Shown: piece by piece, positions 1-6,334 of the stretch
Numbering within the stretch: position 1 is the stretch's first letter
Layout: each line of letters starts with the position of its first letter
Assembly: GCA_037447295.1 (NCBI GenBank)
Contig: JBBIGZ010000120.1
Span: 1-6,450, forward strand
Direction of reading: 5' to 3'
DNA: 6,450 bases
Source: 630D-37 sp037447295
GTDB taxonomy: Bacteria > Chloroflexota > Anaerolineae > Anaerolineales > Villigracilaceae
Notes under the pieces: generated by a model
What the model was told of the DNA's origin: nothing
Seen by the model: the letters and a program-made list of their open reading frames with translations, nothing else
The model's database searches: none
Position numbers and translations under genes: made by a program

Positions 1-120
1 CGTGCCGCTCAGCAACCAGGCCTGCCAGATGACCAACAGACCGGCCAGGAAGCCGGAAAGCACGGTCAGGATCAGCAGAAAACGGGTGTGGCGAGTGAGA
101 GCAAGAAGACGACCATGCAT
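1..120 (-). CDS. cydD: ABC exporter transmembrane subunit, CydD-like, N-terminal part only
   Basis: Only the first 40 codons are inside the window; the gene runs off the left edge on the minus strand. The start is the ATG at 120-118. The peptide begins MHGRLLALTRHTRF, continues into a hydrophobic helix (about residues 14-32), and ends with the motif QAWLLS (residues 33-38). A basic amphipathic start leading into TM1 and the pattern LT-L-G-LAGLL-I-QAWLLS match what I know of CydD, one half of the CydDC inner-membrane ABC exporter. CydDC moves thiols such as cysteine or glutathione and is needed for cytochrome bd assembly. No nucleotide-binding domain is visible here, so the family call rests on TM1 alone; another type-IV ABC exporter half is possible. 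No Shine-Dalgarno sequence precedes the ATG. A consensus -10 box lies 6 nt upstream instead, which implies leaderless translation. The gene is divergent from the marR operon. Confidence 0.6.
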   Translation of the reverse strand, partial: MHGRLLALTRHTRFLLILTVLSGFLAGLLVIWQAWLLSGT

Positions 121-126
121 AGGCGC

Positions 127-132
127 ATTATA
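127..132 (-). promoter_or_regulatory. Consensus -10 box (TATAAT) of a leaderless promoter for the cydD-like gene
   Basis: Read on the minus strand, TATAAT is followed by GCGCCT and then the ATG at 120. With the usual 6-nt spacing from the -10 box, transcription would begin exactly on the A of the start codon. No good -35 hexamer is seen 16-18 bp upstream, so the promoter is either driven mainly by its -10 box or dependent on an activator. The absence of any ribosome binding site agrees with a leaderless message. Confidence 0.65.
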
Positions 133-157
133 CCGGAGACAGCGTAGCCTTGCTTAC

Positions 158-179
158 AAACGATCATTCGGCATCGTTT
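158..179. repeat. Inverted repeat AAACGAT / ATCGTTT with 8-nt spacer
   Basis: Arms at 158-164 and 173-179 are perfect 7-bp inverted copies. The repeat lies about 26 bp upstream of the minus-strand -10 box. That is just upstream of where the missing -35 element would sit, and so a possible activator site for the cydD-like gene. It could also be chance; no T-tract follows on either strand, so it is not a terminator. Confidence 0.35.
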
Positions 180-366
180 CCTCTTCGTCTTTGGACGATC
201 TCCTCGCTCCACCAAGCCCGGTTCAGCGGGCATCAGCCTGGCACGACGATTGATCCCGTGCAACCATCGAAGCGACCATCAGACTATCCGACTAAACAAA
301 GCCCTGTTCATAGAGCGTCAACCATCACCATGCAGGAAAAAAAGGGTGTGTTTACCGCCGTGCTCC

Positions 367-395
367 TTGACAAATATCGAAAAAGGCTTTATATT
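367..395 (+). promoter_or_regulatory. Sigma-70-type promoter of the marR-ABC-glycosyltransferase operon
   Basis: The -35 hexamer TTGACA (367-372) matches the consensus perfectly. It is separated by exactly 17 bp from TATATT (390-395), which matches the -10 consensus at 5 of 6 bases. Transcription is predicted to begin near 402, giving a 5' leader of about 40 nt before the marR ATG. No other convincing promoter is seen before the right-hand terminator, so this one probably serves all four genes. Confidence 0.8.
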
Positions 396-397
396 TT

Positions 398-427
398 AGT
401 CTACTTAACTTCTTTGCTAACTAAACT
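398..427. promoter_or_regulatory. Probable MarR operator: imperfect palindrome over the transcription start
   Basis: The left arm AGTCTACTTAAC (398-409) and the right arm GCTAACTAAACT (416-427) match as inverted copies at 9 of 12 positions, around a 6-nt spacer. The core is TTARC-N6-GYTAA. AT-rich palindromes of this size that overlap the start point are typical of MarR-family autorepression. The site begins 3 bp after the -10 box and covers the predicted +1, so bound protein would block RNA polymerase. That the adjacent MarR protein is what binds here is inference. Confidence 0.55.
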
Positions 428-430
428 TTT

Positions 431-436
431 AAGGAG
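431..436 (+). promoter_or_regulatory. Ribosome binding site of marR
   Basis: AAGGAG lies 5 nt before the ATG at 442. It supports that start over internal Met codons and gives the first operon gene good translation. Confidence 0.8.
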
Positions 437-441
437 CATCA

Positions 442-912
442 ATGTCTCCCCCCTTGCTGGAAACCCTTCACGAATGGCTGCGCGTGGTGATGCGTTTTTC
501 CATGCGCAACTTTATGCTCTATGCCAAAGAGCACAATTATTCGGTCGCTCAGCTGAATGCGCTCTTCCGCATCCATCACCGCGGGAGCTGCGGCATTTCC
601 GAGCTCGGCGAGGAGATGGGCGTGACCAGCGCTGCCGCCAGCCAGTTGCTCGATCGCCTGGTGCAACAGGGATTGGCCTCGCGCAGTGAGGATCCGCACG
701 ATCGGCGCAACAAGGTGGTGCAGCTCACCGAAGCCGGCCACGCCATTGTGCGCGAGGCGATGGCTGCCCGCCAGGGGTGGCTGGTCGAACTGGTCAACGC
801 GCTCTCGCCGCAGGAACAAGAACAAGTGGAGGCCGCCATCCAGCTACTGCTGACCAAAATGCATTCCCTCGATCAAACCGTTCCCGCTTCTGAAAACCTA
901 CCAAAGAGTTGA
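442..912 (+). CDS. MarR-family transcriptional regulator
   Basis: A 156-residue winged helix-turn-helix protein of normal MarR length. Helices at about 3-27 form part of the dimer interface. The DNA-binding domain follows: GISELGEEMGVTSAAASQLL (51-70) forms the helix-turn-helix with its recognition helix, and the wing carries the family hallmark DPHDRRNKVVQLTEAG (84-99). The C-terminal helix (about 100-137) completes the dimerisation domain. The protein is cytosolic and binds DNA as a dimer. The start is set by AAGGAG at 431-436. It is the first gene of the operon and lies 13 nt before the ABC genes, an arrangement usual for a ligand-responsive repressor of an efflux pump. The single cysteine (Cys50) is not in the N-terminal position used by OhrR peroxide sensors, so thiol sensing is not indicated. 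The ligand is unknown. Autorepression is inferred from the operator-like palindrome at its promoter. Confidence 0.93.
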   Translation: MSPPLLETLHEWLRVVMRFSMRNFMLYAKEHNYSVAQLNALFRIHHRGSCGISELGEEMGVTSAAASQLLDRLVQQGLASRSEDPHDRRNKVVQLTEAGHAIVREAMAARQGWLVELVNALSPQEQEQVEAAIQLLLTKMHSLDQTVPASENLPKS

Positions 913-925
913 CAATTGGAGACCT

Positions 926-3151
926 ATGCTTCGACTTTTCCCTTACATCCGACGCTATACCTTTCTGATCGCTTTGGCGATCCTTTTATTGTTTCTCCAG
1001 GCGAATGTAGACCTCGCCCTGCCGGACTATCTCTCGAAGATCGTCAATATCGGCATTCAGCAGGGAGGGGTAGCCACCTCGATCCCCGAATTCCTGAGCG
1101 AGCAAACTTACCGGCGCCTGGGGCTCTTCCTGAACCCGCAGGAACAAGCGGCACTGGAGCAGGTATATGCGCCGGCCTCGGCCGAGCAGATCGCCGATTT
1201 GCAGCAGCGTTATGCCGGGCTAAACGAACAGCCGCTCTACGTGCTGGCACAACTCCCCTCCCCGGAGATGCGATCGGCACTGAGCCGCGCCCTTTTGAGC
1301 GTTTCCTTCCTGCAGCGTGCTCAGGAAAACCCCAATCTGGCCGCCCAGCTGGCGAAACAAATGGGAGCCAACCTCCCCACCCTGCCACCGGGCACCGACC
1401 TTTTCGCTGCGCTGGAAAAGCTCCCGCCGAACATGCGCGAGGGGCTGGTGAACGGCTTCCGTCAGCGGTTCGAGTCGCTCGGCGAGAATATGCTGGAGCA
1501 GATGAGCCTGGCCGCAGTGAAGGCCGAATACCAGGCACTGGGCGTGGACCTGAACCGGCTGCAGCGCAACTATCTCTTCCGCACCGGCGGCATCATGCTT
1601 CTGCTCACCCTGTTCTCAGCGCTGCTGACCATCACGGTGGGTCTGATCTCGGCGCGCGTGGCGGCCGGCGCCGCTCGTGATCTACGTGACGCGCTTTTCG
1701 TGCGCGTTTCCGAATTCAGCATGGCCGAGATGGAACGCTTCTCCACCGCTTCCCTGATCACCCGCGCCACTAACGACGTTTCCCAGCTGCAGATGGTGAC
1801 CATGCTGATCATCCGCTTGGTCTTCTACGCGCCGATCCTGGCGATCGGCGGGATGATCCGCGCTCTGAGCACCGCGCCTTCGATGGGCTGGATCATCGGC
1901 TTGATGATCGTGGTGCTGATGAGCATCATCCTGGGCGTCTTCTCGATCACGTTGCCACGCTTCAAGCTGATTCAGACCCTGATCGATAACCTCAACCGCA
2001 TCATGCGCGAGAACCTGAGCGGCATGATGGTGGTGCGCGCCTTCAACCGTCAGGATTTTGAGCGTCGGCGCTTCGATCATGCCAACCGCGAGCTGACCCA
2101 GGTGAACCTGTTCGTCAACCGCGTGATGGTCATTATGATGCCCCTGATGATGTTCCTGATGAGCGCGGTGACCGTGCTGGTGCTCTGGGTGGGTGCCCAC
2201 CGGGTGGCCGAGCTGCGCATGCAAGTGGGCGATATGATGGCCTTCATGCAATACACCATGCAGATCTTCTTTGCCTTTATGTTCATGTCCATGATGTTCA
2301 TTGTGCTACCGCGGGCTTCGGTTTCCGGTGAGCGCATTGCCGAAGTGCTGGAAACCCAGCCGAGCATTCAGGATCCGCCTTCACCGCTCGAATGGCCGGA
2401 ACCATTCCGTGGGGAGATCGAATTCCGCAATGTCTCTTTCCGCTATCCTGGCGCCGAAGAGGATATGTTGCACAACATTTCCTTCGTCGCCAAGCCGGGG
2501 CAGATGATCGGCATTATCGGTACCACCGGTTCCGGCAAATCCACGCTGGTGCGACTCATTCCGCGCTTTTACGATGTGACCGATGGCGCTATTCTGATCG
2601 ATGGAATTGACATTCGCCAGGTGCGGCAGAGCGATCTGCGCATGAGGATCGGTTATGTGCCGCAAAAGAGCAATCTCTTCAGCGGCACGATCGAAAGCAA
2701 CTTGCGCTTTGGAGATGAGACGGCGGCCGAAGAGGTTCTGCTTCGGGCGCTGGAAATTGCCCAGGGTCGCGAGATCCTTACATCCCGTCCGGAAGGGCTT
2801 GCGGCGCCGATTGCTCAGGGCGGCACCAACGTTTCGGGCGGGCAGCGTCAGCGTCTCGCCATTGCCAGAGCCCTGGTGCGGCAAGCGCCGATCTATATCT
2901 TTGACGATAGCTTCTCGGCCCTGGATTACAAGACCGATCTGGCCCTGCGTCGCGCCCTGAAGAAGTATCTGGCAAATAGCACCATTTTTATTGTTTCGCA
3001 GCGCGTGGCGACGATTAAAGACGCCGATTGCATTCTGGTGTTGGATGAGGGCCGTCTGATCGGCCTCGGTACGCACCAGGAGCTGATGCAAACTTGCGAT
3101 GTGTACCGGGATATTGCTTTCTCTCAGTTGAATCAGGAGGCTTTGGCATGA
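926..3151 (+). CDS. Heterodimeric ABC exporter half-transporter with degenerate ATP site (TM287/LmrC-like)
   Basis: A 741-residue inner-membrane protein with a transmembrane domain fused to a nucleotide-binding domain. TM1 is at about 10-33 and TM2 at about 219-244. TM3-4 lie around 291-342 and the Met-rich TM5-6 around 400-461. The nucleotide-binding domain shows an A-loop Tyr507, Walker A GTTGSGKST (532-540), Q-loop Gln580, signature VSGGQ (636-640), Walker B IYIFDD (656-661) and D-loop SALD (664-667). Asp661 replaces the catalytic Glu, and Gln692 (in SQR) replaces the switch-loop His. Both changes are the mark of the degenerate partner in exporters such as TM287/288, LmrCD and BmrCD. The usual length is about 580-600 residues; the excess is a soluble, mostly helical insertion at about 42-217 between TM1 and TM2. 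The start ATG follows a GGAGA 13 nt after marR. The stop overlaps the next start in ATGA, so equimolar synthesis is likely. The substrate is probably a drug or lipid, but is unknown. Confidence 0.93.
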   Translation: MLRLFPYIRRYTFLIALAILLLFLQANVDLALPDYLSKIVNIGIQQGGVATSIPEFLSEQTYRRLGLFLNPQEQAALEQVYAPASAEQIADLQQRYAGLNEQPLYVLAQLPSPEMRSALSRALLSVSFLQRAQENPNLAAQLAKQMGANLPTLPPGTDLFAALEKLPPNMREGLVNGFRQRFESLGENMLEQMSLAAVKAEYQALGVDLNRLQRNYLFRTGGIMLLLTLFSALLTITVGLISARVAAGAARDLRDALFVRVSEFSMAEMERFSTASLITRATNDVSQLQMVTMLIIRLVFYAPILAIGGMIRALSTAPSMGWIIGLMIVVLMSIILGVFSITLPRFKLIQTLIDNLNRIMRENLSGMMVVRAFNRQDFERRRFDHANRELTQVNLFVNRVMVIMMPLMMFLMSAVTVLVLWVGAHRVAELRMQVGDMMAFMQYTMQIFFAFMFMSMMFIVLPRASVSGERIAEVLETQPSIQDPPSPLEWPEPFRGEIEFRNVSFRYPGAEEDMLHNISFVAKPGQMIGIIGTTGSGKSTLVRLIPRFYDVTDGAILIDGIDIRQVRQSDLRMRIGYVPQKSNLFSGTIESNLRFGDETAAEEVLLRALEIAQGREILTSRPEGLAAPIAQGGTNVSGGQRQRLAIARALVRQAPIYIFDDSFSALDYKTDLALRRALKKYLANSTIFIVSQRVATIKDADCILVLDEGRLIGLGTHQELMQTCDVYRDIAFSQLNQEALA
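3135..3140 (+). promoter_or_regulatory. Ribosome binding site deciding the start of the second ABC gene
   Basis: AGGAGG lies 7 nt before the ATG at 3148, the ideal spacing. The frame is open further upstream to an ATG at 3094, which would add 18 residues inside the previous gene. This site shows 3148 to be the real start and creates the ATGA overlap. Confidence 0.85.
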
Positions 3152-5067
3152 GTGAGAATCGATCGTTCGGTGGAAATGGCGATCGCCCGGCAACCCCGCG
3201 GCGACCGATGGATGGACCGGGTGGCATGCGCCGCGGTCCGTTCGGCCACGGTGGGCCGATGGCAATGATGAAAGGGGAATCGGCGCGCGATTTTAAAGGC
3301 ACAATGCGCAAGCTGCTCGCCTATCTCGGCGCTTATCGGTGGGTGCTGAGCCTGGCCATTCTGCTCGCCGCCGCATCCACGGCTTTCCAAATTTTCGGCC
3401 CGAAGATCCTGGGCAATGCGACTACCCGTCTTTTCGAGGACCTGATGGGGCAGATCGCCGGCACCCGGAGCGGCGTGGATTTCGCCGCCATCGGCCGCAT
3501 TCTGCTCACCGCGCTCGGCCTGTATATCCTTTCCGGCCTGCTGGCCTATATCCAGGGCTGGATCATGACCGGCATTGCCGTGGATATTACCTATCGCCTG
3601 CGGCGCGATATTGCCGAAAAAGTTCACCGCATGCCGTTGCGCTATTTCGATGGCACCAGCCACGGCGAAGTGCTCTCCCGCCTGACCAACGACGTGGATA
3701 CGGTGAACCAGACCCTGAGCCAAAGCCTGGGGCAGATCGTCAGCTCCATCGTCAGCGTGATCGGCGTGCTGGCGATGATGCTGAGCATTTCTTGGCAGAT
3801 GACCCTGGTGGCGCTGTTGATCATCCCGCTCACGCTCGGCCTGGTGCGCTTCATCGTCACCCGTTCGCAGCGTTATTTCCGTGAACAACAGGATTACCTG
3901 GGGCATGTCAACGGGCATATCGAGGAGATGTTCGGCGGACAAGTGGAGGTCAAAGCCTTCAATGCCGAGGCGCGCAGCATTCGCACCTTCCGCAATTTGA
4001 ATACGGTACTCTATAACAGCGCCTGGAAATCGCAATTCCTTTCCGGCATCATGATGCCGATGATGAACTTCATCGGCAACCTGGGCTATGTGGGCGTGGT
4101 GATCAGTGGGGCCTATCTGGCCATGCTCAACCGCATCACGGTCGGCGATATCCAGGCCTTCATCCAATACGTGCGCTCGTTCAACCAGCCGCTCATGCAG
4201 ATGGCAAACATCTCGAACGTCCTGCAACAGACGGCTGCCGCCGCCGAACGTGTCTTTGAATTCCTGGAAGAGGCAGAAGAAATCCCAGATCCCGAACGAC
4301 CGGCGATCATCGAACGTGCTCGCGGGCACGTGGAATTCCGCAACGTGCGCTTCGGCTACACGCCGGAGAAAATTGTCATCCGCAACTTCTCCGCCGAAAT
4401 TCAACCCGGCCAGCGGGTAGCGATCGTCGGCCCGACCGGCGCCGGCAAGACCACCCTGGTCAAGCTGCTGATGCGTTTCTACGATGTCAACAATGGAGCG
4501 ATCCTGGTGGATGGACAGGATATTCGCAACTTCCGCCGCGCCGATCTGCGCCATCAGTTCGGCATGGTGCTCCAGGATACTTGGCTCTTCAACGGCACGA
4601 TCATGGAAAACATCCGCTACGGCCATCCGGAGGCCACCGATGAAGAAGTCATCGCCGCCGCCCGCGCCGCCCATGCCGATCACTTCATCCGCTCCCTGCC
4701 CGGCGGCTACCAGATGGTGCTCAACGAGGAAACCAGCAACATCTCCGCCGGTCAAAAGCAATTGCTCACCATCGCCCGCGCCTTCCTGGCCGATCCGCCC
4801 ATTCTGATCCTCGATGAGGCCACCAGCTCCGTCGACACGCACACCGAGCTACTCATCCAAGAGGCCATGCGCCGCCTGATGCAGGGCCGCACCAGCTTCG
4901 TCATCGCCCATCGGCTCTCCACCATTCGCGATGCCGATTGGATCCTGGTCATCAACGAGGGCGATATCGTCGAGCAGGGCACGCACGAATCCTTGCTCGC
5001 CAAAGGCGGCTTCTATGCCGAGCTGTATAACAGCCAGTTTGCCCAGCTGGAGGCGATTGAAGCGTGA
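3148..5067 (+). CDS. Heterodimeric ABC exporter half-transporter with catalytic ATP site (TM288/LmrD-like)
   Basis: A 639-residue partner of the preceding ABC protein. Residues 1-45 form a hydrophilic tail rich in Gly, Pro, Arg and Met, followed by DFKGTMRKLLAYL (48-60) leading into TM1. Six membrane segments lie at about 63-350; between TM2 and TM3 sits the coupling region with FDGTSHGEVLSRLTNDVD (167-184). The nucleotide-binding domain has Walker A GPTGAGKTT (428-436), Q-loop Gln476, signature ISAGQ (532-536), Walker B ILILDE (552-557) with catalytic Glu557, D-loop SSVD (560-563) and switch His588. Walker A/B of this protein with VSGGQ of the partner make the competent ATP site. Its own signature, SAGQ rather than SGGQ, faces the degenerate site of the partner. 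That division matches the TM287/288 and LmrCD pattern. The start is set by AGGAGG at 3135-3140. The stop overlaps the glycosyltransferase start (GTGA). Confidence 0.94.
   Translation: MSENRSFGGNGDRPATPRRPMDGPGGMRRGPFGHGGPMAMMKGESARDFKGTMRKLLAYLGAYRWVLSLAILLAAASTAFQIFGPKILGNATTRLFEDLMGQIAGTRSGVDFAAIGRILLTALGLYILSGLLAYIQGWIMTGIAVDITYRLRRDIAEKVHRMPLRYFDGTSHGEVLSRLTNDVDTVNQTLSQSLGQIVSSIVSVIGVLAMMLSISWQMTLVALLIIPLTLGLVRFIVTRSQRYFREQQDYLGHVNGHIEEMFGGQVEVKAFNAEARSIRTFRNLNTVLYNSAWKSQFLSGIMMPMMNFIGNLGYVGVVISGAYLAMLNRITVGDIQAFIQYVRSFNQPLMQMANISNVLQQTAAAAERVFEFLEEAEEIPDPERPAIIERARGHVEFRNVRFGYTPEKIVIRNFSAEIQPGQRVAIVGPTGAGKTTLVKLLMRFYDVNNGAILVDGQDIRNFRRADLRHQFGMVLQDTWLFNGTIMENIRYGHPEATDEEVIAAARAAHADHFIRSLPGGYQMVLNEETSNISAGQKQLLTIARAFLADPPILILDEATSSVDTHTELLIQEAMRRLMQGRTSFVIAHRLSTIRDADWILVINEGDIVEQGTHESLLAKGGFYAELYNSQFAQLEAIEA
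5049..5053 (+). promoter_or_regulatory. Ribosome binding site for the GTG start of the glycosyltransferase
   Basis: GGAGG inside the end of the second ABC gene lies 10 nt before the GTG at 5064. It supports the GTG start and translational coupling through the GTGA overlap. Confidence 0.6.
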
Positions 5068-6305
5068 TCTTGCTCCTTTCCGGCCTGCTTTTCATCGTCG
5101 CCATCCCCATCATCACCTGGCTGCACACGCAATATCACCTGGATATTCGCCTTACGCCTGAGACGCCCCTCCCACCGCCGCCCTATCCGTTGATCAGCGT
5201 CATCGTACCGGCGCGCAACGAAGAACGGAACATCCGCGCCTGTGTGGAGGCCTTGCTGGCACAAACCTATCCGAACCTGGAAATCCTGGTCGTGGACGAT
5301 CGCTCCACCGATGCCACGCCGCGCATTTTGGCTCAGCTGCGCTCCCAGGCTCTCGCACTCGGGCGGGGACCCGGCGGGATCGCCGCTGAGCCGGCTGCGG
5401 TGGCGCCGCAGCGTGAATCCCCTCGCCCCTCGCCTAGCCTGCGGATCATCCAAGGCAAGGAACTCCCCCCTGGCTGGGCCGGAAAACCCCATGCCATTCA
5501 TCAAGGCTTCCTGCAAGCACGCGGGGAATGGCTTTGCTTCGTAGATGCCGATACACACCTACATCCGGCGGCGATCGCCGTTGCTTATGCCACCGCCGTG
5601 CAGCAGGGAGCCGATCTGTTCACCCTGTTTACCCGGCAACGCATGGAAAGCTTCTGGGAATGGGTCATCCAGCCCCTTGTCCTGACCGCGCTCTCGGTAG
5701 GCTTTTCGCCCCGGCGAGTTAATGACCCTCACCGGCCGGATGCTATCGCCAACGGACAGTTCATCCTGATCCGCCGCTCGGTCTACCAAGCAATCGGGGG
5801 GCATGCGGCCATCCGCAACTCGATCGTCGAAGATAAGGGCCTGGCCGAACGGGTCAAAAGTCAGGGCTACCGCCTGCTCCTGGTGGATGGCGAAGCGATC
5901 GCCGAAACGCGTATGTACACTTCCCTGGCCGAAATTTGGGAAGGGTGGACGAAAAACATCTACTTAGGGCTACGGGATCGGCTCTCCCTGCTCCTATTGG
6001 GGGCCTTCGGCGCGTTGCTCGCCCTGGCCGCCGCCCTCCTCCTGCCCTTCTGGTTGCTCGCCGGCTTAGCCTGGGCCTGGCAAAGCGCCACTCCTTGGAA
6101 TTGGCTTGTGCCGCTAGAGGCATGCTTGGTCTGGCTCTACTTACTCTTCTGGCGCTACCGCACAGCAAAGCACCTAGGCATCCCACAGTGGAGCATCCTC
6201 TTCACCCCCCTCGGCGCCGCCCTTTTCGCTGCCATGATGCTCACCTCTGCCTGGAACGTCCTCAGCGGCCGCGGCGTGCGCTGGAAAGGGAGGAGATACC
6301 TGTAA
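5064..6305 (+). CDS. Membrane-anchored family 2 glycosyltransferase (HpnB/CrtQ-like)
   Basis: A 413-residue GT-A fold enzyme with one N-terminal membrane helix (1-20) and about three C-terminal ones (309-337, 346-364, 377-398). The catalytic domain begins at ISVIVPARNEERNI (44-57). It shows VVDDRSTD (76-83) and the metal-binding DAD (161-163). GQFILIRRSVY (231-241) and VED (255-257, likely catalytic base) follow, then TRMYTSLAEIWEGWTKN (282-298) in the acceptor-side region. This order, including LPPGWAGK (134-141), resembles transferases that add sugar to carotenoid or hopanoid-type lipids at the cytoplasmic membrane face. The real donor and acceptor are unknown. A Gly/Ala/Pro/Ser-rich stretch (about 98-125) interrupts the region between the nucleotide-binding strand and the PPGW motif and looks like a disordered insertion. 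The start is GTG at 5064; the alternative would be a much later Met, which would lose TM1 and the first catalytic motif. It is the last gene of the operon. Confidence 0.9.
   Translation: MILLLSGLLFIVAIPIITWLHTQYHLDIRLTPETPLPPPPYPLISVIVPARNEERNIRACVEALLAQTYPNLEILVVDDRSTDATPRILAQLRSQALALGRGPGGIAAEPAAVAPQRESPRPSPSLRIIQGKELPPGWAGKPHAIHQGFLQARGEWLCFVDADTHLHPAAIAVAYATAVQQGADLFTLFTRQRMESFWEWVIQPLVLTALSVGFSPRRVNDPHRPDAIANGQFILIRRSVYQAIGGHAAIRNSIVEDKGLAERVKSQGYRLLLVDGEAIAETRMYTSLAEIWEGWTKNIYLGLRDRLSLLLLGAFGALLALAAALLLPFWLLAGLAWAWQSATPWNWLVPLEACLVWLYLLFWRYRTAKHLGIPQWSILFTPLGAALFAAMMLTSAWNVLSGRGVRWKGRRYL
5394..5412 (+). repeat. Perfect 7-bp hairpin inside the glycosyltransferase gene
   Basis: GCTGCGG (5394-5400) and CCGCAGC (5406-5412) are perfect inverted copies around the loop TGGCG. 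The hairpin falls in the Gly/Ala/Pro-rich insertion of the protein. No T-tract follows, so it is not a terminator. It may be a relic of how the insertion arose, or simply a product of high GC content. Confidence 0.5.
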
Positions 6306-6325
6306 CGCAAACGCTAGCGTTTGCG
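6306..6325. repeat. 20-bp perfect palindrome immediately after the operon
   Basis: CGCAAACGCT followed directly by AGCGTTTGCG forms an uninterrupted palindrome starting at the first base after the TAA. A second short palindrome, TTTGCGCAAA (6320-6329), overlaps its right end. As RNA the first would form a stem of 7-8 bp with a small loop, which could pause polymerase or protect the 3' end. As DNA it could be a protein-binding site. No T-tract follows it on the plus strand. Confidence 0.8.
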
Positions 6326-6334
6326 CAAAAAACA

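Larger units (their letters stand above)
121..441. other. Divergent intergenic control region
   Basis: About 320 bases lie between the divergent cydD-like and marR starts. The left end holds the minus-strand -10 box, and the right end holds the marR promoter, operator and ribosome binding site. The middle (about 180-360) shows no supported gene. A reading frame is open through it from 150, but it continues into marR in the wrong frame, has no ribosome binding site and would have to span the marR promoter. The only structure seen in the middle is an inverted repeat at 158-179. From about 365 to 432 the sequence becomes clearly AT-rich, as expected for a promoter. Confidence 0.7.

Noticed and set aside
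261..326. 8-bp direct repeat CAACCATC (261-268 and 319-326) as a regulatory iteron
   Set aside because: Two copies of 8 bp within a few hundred bases are easily due to chance, and there is no third copy at regular spacing.
150..689. 179-codon plus-strand open frame through the intergenic region
   Set aside because: It spans the marR promoter and operator and overlaps marR in another frame, has no ribosome binding site and shows no protein-like composition.
909..914. TTGACA at the marR stop codon as an internal promoter for the ABC genes
   Set aside because: No -10-like hexamer lies 16-18 bp downstream, where the second gene has already started; the match is a by-product of the stop codon context.
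2120..2310. Met-rich TM5-TM6 of the first ABC half (about 15 Met in 57 residues) as a metal-binding feature
   Set aside because: Met-rich helices at this position are, as I recall, common in this exporter subfamily; the residues are spread over membrane helices and do not form a metal motif.
3094..3147. Upstream ATG for the second ABC gene, adding 18 residues
   Set aside because: AGGAGG at 3135-3140 is ideally spaced for the ATG at 3148, and the extension would lie wholly inside the previous gene.
3133..4842. 569-codon minus-strand open frame opposite the second ABC gene
   Set aside because: It is rich in His, Asp, Gly and Ala without motifs, as expected from the antisense of a GC-biased gene; the plus-strand ABC protein is unambiguous.
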